Notes under the pieces: model-generated
What the model was told of the DNA's origin: nothing
What the model saw: only the letters and a program-made list of their open reading frames with translations
The model's database searches: none
Shown: positions 52,355 through 61,782 of the stretch, in pieces
How the letters are laid out: every line of letters begins with the position of its first letter
How positions within the stretch are numbered: the first letter of the stretch is position 1
Assembly (NCBI RefSeq): GCF_021442025.1
Contig: NZ_CP090446.1
Location: 2,728,001 to 2,792,000 of the forward strand
Length of the DNA: 64,000 nucleotides
Direction of reading: 5' to 3'
Source of the DNA: Sphingobacterium sp. SRCM116780
Lineage (GTDB): Bacteria > Bacteroidota > Bacteroidia > Sphingobacteriales > Sphingobacteriaceae
Made by a program: the position numbers and the translations under genes

Positions 52355-53347
52355 ATGAAAATAAGCATATTAGATCAAGCTCCTATATCAAAAGGAATAT
52401 CACCTGCACAAGCCCTAAAAAATATGGAAGCAGGAGCGATCTTTGCAGATAAATTAGGGTATCATCGTTTTTGGATAGCGGAACATCATAATTCTTATAG
52501 TCTTGCCAGTTCTGCTCCTGAGATATCGATGGCCTATTTATCAGGTAAAACAGAGCGCATAAGATTCGGTTCTGGAGGCACAATGATGATGCATTACTCT
52601 CCTTATAAAATGGCAGAAGTATTTAAAACGTTGAGCGCCTTTGCCCCTGGGAGAATCGATTTTGGTGGTGGTCGAGCTCCTGGAGGAGATGGAAAAGCAA
52701 TCTATGCGCTATCAGAAGGTAGAGACAGTATGCATCAAGAATTATACAGCAAATTTTATAATACCTTGCAACTGATTCAAGATCAGCCAGGCTTGGAGGC
52801 AACGTATCAAAATATTATTGCTCACCCACAACAAATCGTATTACCCGAACCATTTATGCTTGGCTCCAGTGGCAATAGTGCTGCACAAGCAGGACATATG
52901 GGTGTTGGATATGCCTATGTTCAATTTTTCAATGGTAAAATGGATCCAACTACATTTGACACCTATAAACAGTATTTTCAACCATCAGCATATTTCGAAA
53001 AACCTTATTCTTTAGTTTGTTATTTTGTAACCGTAGGAAATACAAAAGAAGAAGCTGAATACCAGGGATTACCTGCTGACATTGCGAGGATGCTATTACA
53101 TCGTGGGCAAAATGTCTTACGACTCTCTCCTGAAGATGCGCAGAATTTCCCCTTATCTGAAATGGATAAAGCGAACATAAAGGAAAACTCTTCTTGGCAT
53201 ATAAAAGGAACCGTAAAAGAAGTGACTGATCACCTCCTACGAGAGCAAGAACTTTACGGATTTGACGAAATCATGATCTGTACAATTCCTTATGATCATC
53301 AATACAAACTTTGGGAATATGAAATGATAGCAAAAGCTCTTCTATAA
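52355..53347 (+). CDS. LLM class flavin-dependent oxidoreductase
   Basis: From the ATG at 52355 (MKISILDQAPISKG) the protein has 330 residues of the bacterial luciferase-like TIM barrel, with HRFWIAEHHN near residue 44, the RIRFGSGGTMMMHYSPYKMAE block and FGGGRAPGGD, which resemble the MsnO8-type group. It uses reduced flavin, probably with oxygen; the substrate is unknown. An earlier in-frame start would put about 30 unusual residues over the direct repeat and is rejected. It is monocistronic. Confidence 0.92.
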   Translation: MKISILDQAPISKGISPAQALKNMEAGAIFADKLGYHRFWIAEHHNSYSLASSAPEISMAYLSGKTERIRFGSGGTMMMHYSPYKMAEVFKTLSAFAPGRIDFGGGRAPGGDGKAIYALSEGRDSMHQELYSKFYNTLQLIQDQPGLEATYQNIIAHPQQIVLPEPFMLGSSGNSAAQAGHMGVGYAYVQFFNGKMDPTTFDTYKQYFQPSAYFEKPYSLVCYFVTVGNTKEEAEYQGLPADIARMLLHRGQNVLRLSPEDAQNFPLSEMDKANIKENSSWHIKGTVKEVTDHLLREQELYGFDEIMICTIPYDHQYKLWEYEMIAKALL

Positions 53348-53663
53348 ATCTCGATTTCATATCAACTTGATTAGAGTAATGCTATTTCTTTTTTATAATA
53401 ACATCAAGGCTCATTTTCTCCATTCAAATGTGACAATTTTGATATTTCCAATATTTTCTCGTCTAGATTTCTAGAAAGGAATATCGAATAAATGACAAAA
53501 CCATTTCCTTAAAAAATTAGGTTTATGAATAGGATCAGTGCTATATTCAAGATTACTACAGCGGAGTGCTTTTTATTCATTCTCCTGTATCATTTTAGTT
53601 TTAGGACAAACACGAAATATTATTTCCATAACTGAAAAAAATAAATTACTTTGATCTCTGAAA
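53348..53663. other. intergenic region without a recognised gene
   Basis: About 316 AT-rich bases between the LLM gene and the second sigma factor gene. TACTTTG near 53649 is one base short of the -7 consensus. No terminator hairpin with a clear T tract, ORF or RNA was recognised. Confidence 0.4.
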
Positions 53664-54242
53664 ATGAGCATGTTTATTTATTCCACTGACCAAAAAGAAG
53701 AAGATCACATCTTGGTTGACCGTTATCGGAAATCAGGAGATTTGGCCATTTTGGGAGATTTATATCAAAGACATACCGAAATGGTGTATTATGTCTGCTT
53801 ACGTTATCTTCAAGACCAGGAGATGAGTAAAGATGCTGTCATGAATATCTTTGAAGAACTCATCCATAAAATCAACAAGCAGGAGATTAAAGACTTTCCA
53901 CGTTGGTTATATGTAGTCAGCAAAAATCATTGTTTAATGTATTTAAGGGCTCAAAAAAATAAATCATCAGTTTCTTTAGACGAATTTGTGAAATTCCCTT
54001 CCGAATTGCATCAGGTAGAATATGATGATGAAAAGGAACAACAATTGACAGCGATGGAAGGCTGTATGGAGCGATTACCAGAAAAACAAAAAGAAACAAT
54101 ACATTTATTTTTCCTTCAGGAAAAATGTTATCAAGAAATCAGCGTATATACAGGGTATAGTCTTCCTGAAGTAAAAAGTTATATCCAAAATGGGAAGAGG
54201 AATTTAAAAAATTGTATGGAAACTTGGCATGAAAAACAGTAA
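53664..54242 (+). CDS. ECF-type RNA polymerase sigma factor
   Basis: The 192-residue protein has region 2 (about 25-95, LGDLYQRHTEMVYYVCLRYLQDQEMSKDAVMNIFEELIHKINKQEIKDFPRWLYVVSKNHCLMYLRAQ) and region 4 (about 130-185, LPEKQKETIHLFFLQEKCYQEISVYTGYSLPEVKSYIQNGKRNLK). Its last 14 bases overlap the next gene, an anti-sigma/TonB hybrid, so the two are translationally coupled. Target promoters are unknown. Confidence 0.93.
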   Translation: MSMFIYSTDQKEEDHILVDRYRKSGDLAILGDLYQRHTEMVYYVCLRYLQDQEMSKDAVMNIFEELIHKINKQEIKDFPRWLYVVSKNHCLMYLRAQKNKSSVSLDEFVKFPSELHQVEYDDEKEQQLTAMEGCMERLPEKQKETIHLFFLQEKCYQEISVYTGYSLPEVKSYIQNGKRNLKNCMETWHEKQ

Positions 54243-55485
54243 CTACGATATTGCATATCTTCGAAAATATCTTCGTGGCGAACTGAATGCTAAGGAGATG
54301 CATGCTGTTGAAAGATCCGCACAGGATGATCCGATGCTGATGGATATCTTATTGGGTATGGAGTTTGAAAACGAATTCACCCAGGATATCCCTCTACGGC
54401 ATATTCAGCAACGCATTCAAGAAAGGACAGCGCAGGTACCAAACAAAACACGTCCTATCAACTGGCGTTATATGTCTATAGCGGCAACGTTTCTCTTCTT
54501 ATCTGGTGTTGCGCTATTTTATTTTCAACAAAATCAAAAAATTGAAAACCAAACAGCAAGTGTTGACAAAGTTGCTCCTCAGATAAAAGGTGAATCAAAA
54601 TATGATTCATCAGAGCAGCATAATGAGTCGAGTGCAAATGTAGCAGCTCCATCTGCATCGGAAACCTTACCCAATACAAAACGAACAGAGGTAAAAATAG
54701 CACAAGCACAACCAAAAGCAGAAAGTATAAGAAGAGATCAGATCGAAACGGAGGAGCTCTCCAACACCTATCCTTCTATTAATAAAGAAATTACACTAGA
54801 TAGTTTTCAAGTCTTAGCCAATACAGAGTTAGCTGGAAAAGTTAGTGGATTGTATATTTCACCAAATCGTTTTGAAAAAAACGAAAATAAAAAAGGCAAA
54901 TCAATATTAGGAGCAGTTAATACCGTGACGGATGATGCTCTTCATCCAAGTACAATCTCGCAAGGGACAATTATTGACTCCAGAAGTGGCTCACCAATTG
55001 AAGGTGCTTCTATTCAATTAAAAAAGAGTAAATATACAACCGTATCCGATCTACAGGGTAAGTTTACGATCCCTATTATTCCAAAAGATTCTATCATTGA
55101 TGTATTTGCCATTGGATATAATGCAGCGCATCTCAACTACATCTCTATGCATAACAATATGATCCAGCTTGCTCCTGATAATGCTACGCTAAATGAAATT
55201 GTTGTATCAGGGTATCGCAAAAAAATAGAATTAAAAAAATCGGCACCTATTGGAGGACGCCAATCTTTTGATGAATATATAAAAAGGGAAATTCAACAAC
55301 TACAGTTAAAAGGTAAGGTTAAACTTATCTTTGCACTGGATATAGATGGTTCTCCTTCTCGTATCCAGATCATGGAAAGTACAAATACAGTATTGGATCA
55401 AAATTTAATAAGAATTCTTAGAAATGGGCCTAAATGGGAAAGAGGAAAAGATGCCAATCAAATTCAGATTACATTTAAATTTTAA
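54229..55485 (+). CDS. anti-sigma-like / CarboxypepD_reg / TonB C-terminal hybrid membrane protein
   Basis: The 418 residues read as: a cytoplasmic N-terminal part (1-80, YLRKYLRGELNAKEMHAVERSAQDDPMLMDILLGM), one membrane helix (about 84-102), a Gln/Ser/Ala-rich periplasmic linker (105-240), a CarboxypepD_reg-like domain (about 243-325, GTIIDSRSGSPIEGASIQL to LNEIVVSGYRKK) like the N-terminus of SusC proteins, and a TonB C-terminal-like domain (about 340-418, GKVKLIFALDIDGSPSRIQIMESTN to QIQITFKF). It may hold the ECF sigma factor and couple it to an outer-membrane receptor. The gene overlaps the sigma gene by 14 bases. Confidence 0.82.
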   Translation: MKNSNYDIAYLRKYLRGELNAKEMHAVERSAQDDPMLMDILLGMEFENEFTQDIPLRHIQQRIQERTAQVPNKTRPINWRYMSIAATFLFLSGVALFYFQQNQKIENQTASVDKVAPQIKGESKYDSSEQHNESSANVAAPSASETLPNTKRTEVKIAQAQPKAESIRRDQIETEELSNTYPSINKEITLDSFQVLANTELAGKVSGLYISPNRFEKNENKKGKSILGAVNTVTDDALHPSTISQGTIIDSRSGSPIEGASIQLKKSKYTTVSDLQGKFTIPIIPKDSIIDVFAIGYNAAHLNYISMHNNMIQLAPDNATLNEIVVSGYRKKIELKKSAPIGGRQSFDEYIKREIQQLQLKGKVKLIFALDIDGSPSRIQIMESTNTVLDQNLIRILRNGPKWERGKDANQIQITFKF

Positions 55486-55514
55486 GAATTAAACAATCAT
55501 TTAAATACATAACG

Positions 55515-56162
55515 ATGAGAATTATACTAACAGGGGCAACAGGAATGGTTGGTGAAGGCGTTCTATTTGAATGCATACAAAATCCCGATGTACAAGAAAT
55601 ATTGATGGTCAATCGCAAACACTATTCAATGGAATCTCCCAAGTTGAAAGAATTAATTATTCCAAATTTCATGAAATTGGAAGATTATCAACAAGAACTA
55701 GCTGGTTATGATGCTTGCTTTTATTGTGCTGGTATCAGCTCCATCGGGATGGACGAAAAAAAATACACCGAGATTACCTACGACACCACCACCCATTTCG
55801 CTACACAACTTACCCAATTGAATCCCAATATGGTTTTTACGTTTGTATCCGGAGCGCAAACGGACAGTACTGAAACCGGTAAAACCATGTGGGCACGAGT
55901 AAAAGGTAAAACAGAAAATGCTTTGCTGAAGCTACCATTAAAATCAGTCTATAACTTTAGACCAGGGTTTATGAAACCGTTTAAAGGACAGAAAAATGTG
56001 AAGTCGATTCTTAAAGTTGTTATCGCCATCTTCCCTTATTTATTCCCTAAGAAATCGCTTACCATGGAGCAAGTAGGGAAAGCCATGATAAACGTTGTAA
56101 AACAGGGATATGCAAAAGCGATTTTAGAAATTGAAGATATCAAAACAGTCTCTTCTAGATAA
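55515..56162 (+). CDS. NAD(P)-binding epimerase/dehydratase-like protein
   Basis: The 215-residue Rossmann protein starts MRIILTGATGMVGEGVLFECIQNPDVQEILMVNRK, the nucleotide-binding TGATGxVG loop of atypical short-chain dehydrogenases, and has YDACFYCAGISS near residue 68. The catalytic YxxxK is not obvious, so it may bind NAD(P) without classic catalysis; relatives are annotated as NAD-dependent epimerase or nucleoside-diphosphate-sugar epimerase. Starts 29 bases after the hybrid TonB gene; an operon is possible. Confidence 0.8.
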   Translation: MRIILTGATGMVGEGVLFECIQNPDVQEILMVNRKHYSMESPKLKELIIPNFMKLEDYQQELAGYDACFYCAGISSIGMDEKKYTEITYDTTTHFATQLTQLNPNMVFTFVSGAQTDSTETGKTMWARVKGKTENALLKLPLKSVYNFRPGFMKPFKGQKNVKSILKVVIAIFPYLFPKKSLTMEQVGKAMINVVKQGYAKAILEIEDIKTVSSR

Positions 56163-56237
56163 AATAGTACAAAAACGAAGTTTCTTTTTTGTAAATTGGG
56201 TTACAATTTTGATTATAAACCACTAAATGGTATAGAG

Positions 56238-57119
56238 ATGAGTATAACACAAGGTATGCTTCGTGATGATGCACTAAAAGGTAAAAATATATTAATTACA
56301 GGAGGTGGTACAGGTCTTGGAAAGGCGATGACGCGATACTTTTTGCAATTAGGAGCACAATGTATCATCACGAGTCGTAAAGAAGAGGTCATCAAGAAAA
56401 CAGCCCTCGAGCTAAGCGAGGAAACAAATGGTAAGTGTATCGCGATCGCTTGTGATGTTCGCGATTATGAACAAGTCGAAACAGTCATTGCATATGGCAT
56501 TCAAGAACTCGGTTCTATTGATGTATTAGTTAACAATGCTGCAGGTAACTTCATCTCTCCTACTGAACGTCTTAGTCACCGCGCTTTTGAATCCGTTTTA
56601 GGAATTGTGTTACAAGGAACGATTAACTGTACATTGGCACTCGGAAAAATCTGGATCGCAAATAAAGATAAAGACAAAGCGGTATTAAATATTGTCACAA
56701 CTTACGCAAGTACAGGTTCAGGCTATGTCGTTCCTTCTGCTTCCGCAAAAGCTGGCGTGCTGGCAATGACTCGATCATTGGCTGTAGAATGGGGACGCAA
56801 AGGCATTCGTCTGAATGCGATTGCCCCTGGTCCTTTTCACACCACAGGAGCCTTTGATCGTTTGTTCCCAAGCAACCTCAGTAACACCCTCAATCCTGTC
56901 AATAGAATCCCGCTAGGACGAACAGGAGACCTACAAGAATTAGCCAATCTAGCAGCATATCTAGTATCTGACTATTCCGCTTATATCAACGGAGATGTTA
57001 TTACCATTGATGGTGGTGAATGGCTAAAAGGTGCTGGTGAATTTAATGCTCTTGATGCCGTTTCAGAAGAACAATGGGACATGGTTGAAAAACTGACTCG
57101 AGGAGCCAAAAGCACATAA
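56238..57119 (+). CDS. SDR family oxidoreductase, 2,4-dienoyl-CoA reductase-like
   Basis: From the ATG at 56238 the protein has 293 residues. The SDR nucleotide loop ITGGGTGLGKAM is near residue 20 and the NNAAGNFISPTERLS block near 100. The usual catalytic YxxxK is SASAK (Tyr replaced by Ser), followed by GVLAMTRSLAVEWG and LNAIAPGPF, the same pattern as peroxisomal 2,4-dienoyl-CoA reductases. It may therefore reduce unsaturated fatty acyl-CoAs in beta-oxidation. An upstream TTG at 56196 adds no conserved residues. Confidence 0.88.
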   Translation: MSITQGMLRDDALKGKNILITGGGTGLGKAMTRYFLQLGAQCIITSRKEEVIKKTALELSEETNGKCIAIACDVRDYEQVETVIAYGIQELGSIDVLVNNAAGNFISPTERLSHRAFESVLGIVLQGTINCTLALGKIWIANKDKDKAVLNIVTTYASTGSGYVVPSASAKAGVLAMTRSLAVEWGRKGIRLNAIAPGPFHTTGAFDRLFPSNLSNTLNPVNRIPLGRTGDLQELANLAAYLVSDYSAYINGDVITIDGGEWLKGAGEFNALDAVSEEQWDMVEKLTRGAKST

Positions 57120-57127
57120 GAAATTAC

Positions 57128-57160
57128 TTGCGGTAAGATGAAAATTTTACCGCTTTTTTA
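57128..57160 (+). terminator. terminator of the SDR gene
   Basis: GCGGTAA (57130-57136) pairs with TTACCGC (57147-57153), followed by T6. Confidence 0.75.
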
Positions 57161-57217
57161 TGTTCATACAAAACATATACTGTTTTATTCAGATATTTGA
57201 GGAACAATAACGAATGG

Positions 57218-58759
57218 ATGAAAAAAATTGCCCTCATAACCCTTCTTTTCCTTAATGGATCTTCTTTATTATTTGCACAAAATATAAAAGAAAGTACCGT
57301 AGACTCTTTGGTGCAACAAACCTTATCTACATTCAACGTACCTGGTATTGCAGTAGGTATCGTAAAAGATAATCAAGTTATCCTGGCAAAAGGTTATGGT
57401 ATTGCCGATCTCAATAAGATGAACAAAGTGCGATCTTCCACAAATTTTGGAATAGCATCTAATTCAAAAGCATTTACGACTTCAGCCTTGGCTATGTTGG
57501 TCGATGAAGGAAAATTAAATTGGGACGATCCCGTTCGAAAATACATTCCTGAGTTTAAAATGTATACGGATTATGTTAGTGAAAATTTTACTATCCGTGA
57601 TTTATTGACACACAGAAGTGGTCTAGGTTTAGGAGCCGGCGATTTGATGATTTGGCCAGATGGACATGACTTTACTCCTGAAGACATCATCCATAATATT
57701 CAATTTCTAAAACCCACTTCAGGCTTTCGTACAAAATATGATTATGACAACCTGCTTTACATTATCGCAGGAGAAGTACTCGAGCGAGTAACAGGACAAA
57801 CTTGGCAAGCATTTATTCAAGAACGGATTTTTAATCCCTTAGCGATGAATCATTCAGCCGCTAATTGGAATTTACTGCAAGATCGCGAGGATGTTATTGC
57901 TCCCCATGTACCTATATCGGGCAAAGTACAAGTTAGTAATCGGTACACAAATACCATCTTGGACGCTGCTGGTGGGATTTACTCCAATGTTGATGATCTG
58001 AACAAATGGATGATTTTCCATCTCAATACAGGAAGTATCAATGGGAAACAGTTGATTTCTAAAAAGCAGATGAAAGAATTAACGACAGCCCAAACCATTA
58101 TCCCTGGCACTACCTCAGCACCGTATTATTCATTATTTAGAGCTTATGGATTAGGGTTTCGTCTGACAGATGTAGCTGGTAAATTAGAAGTGTCACATAC
58201 CGGTGGCCTAGAAGGTATTGTGACGCAAATTGTTATGCTTCCGCAATTAAATCTAGGTATAGTTGTCTTAACAAATCAACAAGAAGGTGTTGCCTTTAAT
58301 GCCATTAGTAATAGCATTAAAGATTTTTATTTAGGTATATCCGATCAAAAATGGATTTCAACTTATCAAAAAAGTTTAACGCAAAATACGGCTCAAGCGG
58401 ATAGTATCACACAAAACACATGGCGCATCGTTGAAGAGAATAAAAAAACCAAAGACGTACATCACCAAGCAATTCAAGGTCACTATGTCGATAATTGGTT
58501 GGGAGATGTAGCCATTCAGGTTAAAAAAAATAAGTTAGAATTTGCCTCTAAGCGTTCCCCGCAACTCACAGGTGAGTTATTCTATTATCAAGATAATACC
58601 TATGTTGTAAAATGGAACAATCGTTTTATGTATGCCGATGCGTTTGTTAATTTTGATATTCAAAAGAACGAAGTTATTGGATTTACCATGAAGCCCATCT
58701 CACCATTGACAGATTTCAGCTTTGACTTTCAAGATTTAAATTTTAAAAAACAAAAATAA
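57218..58759 (+). CDS. secreted serine hydrolase, class C beta-lactamase-like
   Basis: From the ATG at 57218 the protein has 513 residues with a signal peptide (1-20, ends LFAQ). The serine beta-lactamase/DD-peptidase signatures are SNSK (nucleophile Ser81, Lys84), YDN in [17 protein letters not shown], and HTG in [10 protein letters not shown]. The last 100 residues form a C-terminal domain of the DUF3471 type. Such proteins act on D-amino-acid peptides, esters or, rarely, beta-lactams. A TTG start at 57197 is unlikely. The stop overlaps the start of the next gene. Confidence 0.9.
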   Translation: MKKIALITLLFLNGSSLLFAQNIKESTVDSLVQQTLSTFNVPGIAVGIVKDNQVILAKGYGIADLNKMNKVRSSTNFGIASNSKAFTTSALAMLVDEGKLNWDDPVRKYIPEFKMYTDYVSENFTIRDLLTHRSGLGLGAGDLMIWPDGHDFTPEDIIHNIQFLKPTSGFRTKYDYDNLLYIIAGEVLERVTGQTWQAFIQERIFNPLAMNHSAANWNLLQDREDVIAPHVPISGKVQVSNRYTNTILDAAGGIYSNVDDLNKWMIFHLNTGSINGKQLISKKQMKELTTAQTIIPGTTSAPYYSLFRAYGLGFRLTDVAGKLEVSHTGGLEGIVTQIVMLPQLNLGIVVLTNQQEGVAFNAISNSIKDFYLGISDQKWISTYQKSLTQNTAQADSITQNTWRIVEENKKTKDVHHQAIQGHYVDNWLGDVAIQVKKNKLEFASKRSPQLTGELFYYQDNTYVVKWNNRFMYADAFVNFDIQKNEVIGFTMKPISPLTDFSFDFQDLNFKKQK

Positions 58760-58986
58760 TGGAACAACAGAATAATCCACTACACGGAAAAAGATTGGAT
58801 GCTATACTAGAATATCTAGTCACGTATTTCGGCGGTTGGGAAGAATTGGGTCAACGGATCAATATTCGCTGTTTCAATGAAAATCCAAGTATAAAATCAT
58901 CTTTAGTTTTTTTACGCAAAACGCCATGGGCTCGTAAAAAAGTAGAAGAACTTTACCTTAAAATTTATTTGTACGAAAACAAATAA
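58759..58986 (+). CDS. VF530 family (DUF2132) DNA-binding protein
   Basis: The 75-residue protein matches the VF530 family closely: [62 protein letters not shown]. The family is a small helical bundle reported to bind DNA; its role is unknown. The start ATG overlaps the stop of the serine hydrolase gene (TAATG), so the two are coupled. Confidence 0.9.
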   Translation: MEQQNNPLHGKRLDAILEYLVTYFGGWEELGQRINIRCFNENPSIKSSLVFLRKTPWARKKVEELYLKIYLYENK

Positions 58987-58993
58987 TTCGAAC

Positions 58994-59021
58994 TTGAAAA
59001 AGCTCTTTTATTGTATCTTTA
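58994..59021 (+). promoter_or_regulatory. probable promoter of the AraC regulator gene
   Basis: TTG (58994-58996), 17 bases and TATCTTTA (59014-59021), one base off consensus. The ATG lies 5 bases after the -7 element, so the message would be leaderless or nearly so. Confidence 0.5.
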
Positions 59022-59025
59022 TAAG

Positions 59026-59859
59026 ATGAAAGAGCAATTCAGACCATCTTTAATTGTTGAAGAAATTGAAGAAAAATCAAAGTTAAAATCAACATCAAAC
59101 GGTTATAACCACCTTATTTTTATTTTCAAAGGAAAGGGTAATCTACATTGCTCTTCTTTTAAACATAAGTATGGCGAAGATGATCTTTTCCTATTTTCTA
59201 CAGAAGATATTTTTGTTTTTGAGGTCAAGAAAAATAGCAGAATGGTATCCATTCAATTTGATCCAACATATTTCAAAAACCAGAATACATTCTTAGATGA
59301 TTTTAGATTAACCTACTCCCCCAATCATCTTGTTCAATTGGATCAATTCAAGAGAGAAAAACTAAGCTTCTCCAATAAATCTCTTCTTTTCCTTCGCAAT
59401 ACCCTAGAAAATCTATTACTCATTCAAAAGAAAGATGAATTGAACAGCAATTCATTAGCCTATTTTCAACTACTTTCTCTTTTTGCTATTCTGGAGAAAA
59501 CACAAAAAATCATTCCTCCGGGAGATGAGAAAGAGACCTTGAAAGATGAACTCGTCGCTTATATTGAACAAAACATCTATAGCCCACAACAAACTCAAAT
59601 TAAAACGGTCGCAGCCTCGTTTCATATCTCGATCAATTATTTCAGTGCTTTTTTCAAAAGAACTTTTGATATGACTTACAAGAACTATATTGATAGCTAT
59701 CGATTAGAAATCATTGAATCAAGAATTCGAACAGGCTTATATACAATGAAGCAAATTGCTGAAGAATTGGGTTTTATCGATGATAGTCATTTAACACATT
59801 TCTTTAAAAAGAAAAAAAATATGACCCCAACAGCATATAAAAACCAACTCAAAAAATAG
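59026..59859 (+). CDS. AraC family transcriptional regulator
   Basis: From the ATG at 59026 (MKEQFRPSLIVEEIEEKSK) the protein has 277 residues: an N-terminal cupin-like sensor part, then two helix-turn-helix motifs in the last 100 residues (IKTVAASFHISINYFSAFFKRTFDMTYKNYIDSYRLE and MKQIAEELGFIDDSHLTHFFKKKKNMTPTAYK). It probably controls the following genes, starting 30 bases downstream. The TTG at 59011 lies inside the promoter and is rejected. Confidence 0.92.
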   Translation: MKEQFRPSLIVEEIEEKSKLKSTSNGYNHLIFIFKGKGNLHCSSFKHKYGEDDLFLFSTEDIFVFEVKKNSRMVSIQFDPTYFKNQNTFLDDFRLTYSPNHLVQLDQFKREKLSFSNKSLLFLRNTLENLLLIQKKDELNSNSLAYFQLLSLFAILEKTQKIIPPGDEKETLKDELVAYIEQNIYSPQQTQIKTVAASFHISINYFSAFFKRTFDMTYKNYIDSYRLEIIESRIRTGLYTMKQIAEELGFIDDSHLTHFFKKKKNMTPTAYKNQLKK

Positions 59860-59888
59860 TTGTTATATTTAGTAATAAATTCAGAGAT

Positions 59889-60743
59889 ATGCATAGTAAA
59901 AAAATCGGTTGGATTGGGTTAGGAAACATGGGACTTCCGATGGCGAAGAACCTCGAAAATGCTGGATTTTCCTTATCCGTTTACAACAGAACCGTAACCA
60001 AAGCAGAACCCTTTATCGATCAATCAGAAGTCTATATCAGTGCGATAGAATTGGTTAAAAATTGTGATATCATCTTCACAATGGTGACAAACGACCAAGC
60101 AATTACTGACCTTTTTCAGCAAATATTTACACTTGAGGATCTTTCAGAGAAATTATTCATTGATATGAGTACCATTTCCAAAGGACTATCTTTAAAAATT
60201 GCACAAGAAATACAAGAACGACAGGCGCGATTTATTGACGCTCCAGTAGCAGGAAGTACAGCCCCTGCAAAAGAAGGAACGCTGATTATTATGGCTGGAG
60301 GAGAAGAAAAGGATATAGAAGAAGCGTTACCCTATTTACAAAAACTGGGTAAAGCGATTAAACATTTGGGTCCTGTAGGAAGTGGTATTGCTGCAAAGCT
60401 TGCTATTAACTACTTCCTATCCATCATTTATCAAGGACTAGCAGAAACCGTTTTATTTGCAGAAAAAAGTGGTATTGCAAGAGAAGATATGTTAGCCATT
60501 ATCAATGAAAGTGCAAGTGGTAGTGGAGCCACCAAAGTTAAAACCCCACTCCTATTACAAGACGACTATCGACCAGCTTTTGCGTTAGATCTGATGCTGA
60601 AAGATATCAACCTCGCTAAAAAAGAGGGTGTCAATACTCCGATGAGCGCTGTTTTAATCGATAGCTATCAAAAAGCACATAATGCTGGTTTTGGAGAATC
60701 AGATGTGATTGGTATCATTAATTATTTAAAACAAATTCAATAG
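59889..60743 (+). CDS. 3-hydroxyisobutyrate dehydrogenase-like NAD(P)-dependent oxidoreductase
   Basis: The 284 residues begin IGWIGLGNMGLPMAKNLENAG, the dinucleotide loop, then FIDAPVAGSTAPAKEGTLIIMAGG (substrate loop) and GSGIAAKLAINYFLSIIYQGLAE with the catalytic Lys near residue 170. The beta-hydroxyacid dehydrogenase family includes 3-hydroxyisobutyrate, tartronate semialdehyde and succinic semialdehyde reductases; the substrate here is open. It starts 30 bases after the AraC gene and 10 bases before an SRPBCC gene. Confidence 0.92.
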   Translation: MHSKKIGWIGLGNMGLPMAKNLENAGFSLSVYNRTVTKAEPFIDQSEVYISAIELVKNCDIIFTMVTNDQAITDLFQQIFTLEDLSEKLFIDMSTISKGLSLKIAQEIQERQARFIDAPVAGSTAPAKEGTLIIMAGGEEKDIEEALPYLQKLGKAIKHLGPVGSGIAAKLAINYFLSIIYQGLAETVLFAEKSGIAREDMLAIINESASGSGATKVKTPLLLQDDYRPAFALDLMLKDINLAKKEGVNTPMSAVLIDSYQKAHNAGFGESDVIGIINYLKQIQ

Positions 60744-60752
60744 TATACCCCC

Positions 60753-61211
60753 ATGGAAAATAAACTATATGTAGAAGCACAAATGCTAATTAGAAAACCT
60801 GCTTCAGAAGTTTTTCAAGCATTTATTGATCCTGAGATCACCATTCATTTTTGGTTTACCAAAAGTTCAGGGAAACTGGAATTAGGCAAAACCAGTATTT
60901 GGGAGTGGGAAATGTATGGGGTCAAAAGCCCGGCTACTGTTCAAGATATTATTCCAAATGAAAAAATTGTCGTGCTTTGGGGAGAACCTGCAACAGAAGT
61001 CGAATTCAATTTTAAATCTCTTTCTCCAGAGAGCACCTATGTTGTCATTAAACAGAAGGGATTCTCAGAATCAGGTGACGAATTGACGAAGATATTAATG
61101 GATTCAACAGGTGGATTCACAACAGTCTTAGACGGATGTAAAGCCTATCTTGAACATGGGATAAACTTAAATTTAATTGCTGATAAATTTCCAAAAGAAG
61201 TATTATCTTAG
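60753..61211 (+). CDS. SRPBCC (AHSA1-like) domain protein
   Basis: The 152-residue protein has the helix-grip fold pattern RKPASEVFQAFIDPEITIHFWFTKSSGKLELG, WEMYGV and LDGCKAYLEHG. The family binds hydrophobic ligands or acts as a cochaperone. It lies 10 bases after the dehydrogenase gene, so it is in one operon with it. Confidence 0.88.
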   Translation: MENKLYVEAQMLIRKPASEVFQAFIDPEITIHFWFTKSSGKLELGKTSIWEWEMYGVKSPATVQDIIPNEKIVVLWGEPATEVEFNFKSLSPESTYVVIKQKGFSESGDELTKILMDSTGGFTTVLDGCKAYLEHGINLNLIADKFPKEVLS

Positions 61212-61230
61212 ATTAAATAAACTTTAAATT

Positions 61231-61776
61231 ATGAAAATTTTAAAAAGAATCCTAATTGGGTTACTCGTTCTTGTAGCAATCCTGTTAGTAACAGCTTTAT
61301 TCATTAAAAAAGATTATGCTGTTAAACGAGAAATCACCATCAACAAACCAAATCAAGAAGTATTTGATTACATTAAATACTTACGTAATCAAGATTTTTT
61401 CAGTAAATGGGCAATGATGGATCCCAATATGCAAAAAACGTACTCGGGGACCGATGGTACAGTTGGATTTATCTCTGCTTGGGACAGTAAATTGGATAGT
61501 GTGGGAAAAGGGGAACAAGAGATCTTAAAAATCGATAATGGAAAACGTATTGACTTTGAGATCAGATTCATCAAACCTTTTGAATCAAAAGATAAAGCCT
61601 ACATGATTACCGAACCAGTATCTCCAACGGCGACAAAAGTAAGCTGGGGATTTGATGGTCACATGAATTATCCAATGAACCTCATGTTACTCTGCATGGA
61701 TTTTGACAAAATGCTAGGTGGTGATCTGGAAGTAGGATTACAACGATTAAAAACAAATTTAGAAACTAACAAATAA
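61231..61776 (+). CDS. SRPBCC family (polyketide cyclase-like) membrane-anchored protein
   Basis: The 181 residues start with one membrane helix (about 5-26, ILIGLLVLVAILLVTALFI) followed by a START/polyketide-cyclase-like domain: VKREITINKPNQEVFDYIKYLRNQDFFSKWAMMDPNM and GTVGFISAWDSKLDSVGKGEQEI. The ligand-binding domain would face the periplasm. It is between two other small genes in the same operon. Confidence 0.88.
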   Translation: MKILKRILIGLLVLVAILLVTALFIKKDYAVKREITINKPNQEVFDYIKYLRNQDFFSKWAMMDPNMQKTYSGTDGTVGFISAWDSKLDSVGKGEQEILKIDNGKRIDFEIRFIKPFESKDKAYMITEPVSPTATKVSWGFDGHMNYPMNLMLLCMDFDKMLGGDLEVGLQRLKTNLETNK

Positions 61777-61782
61777 TAAATC

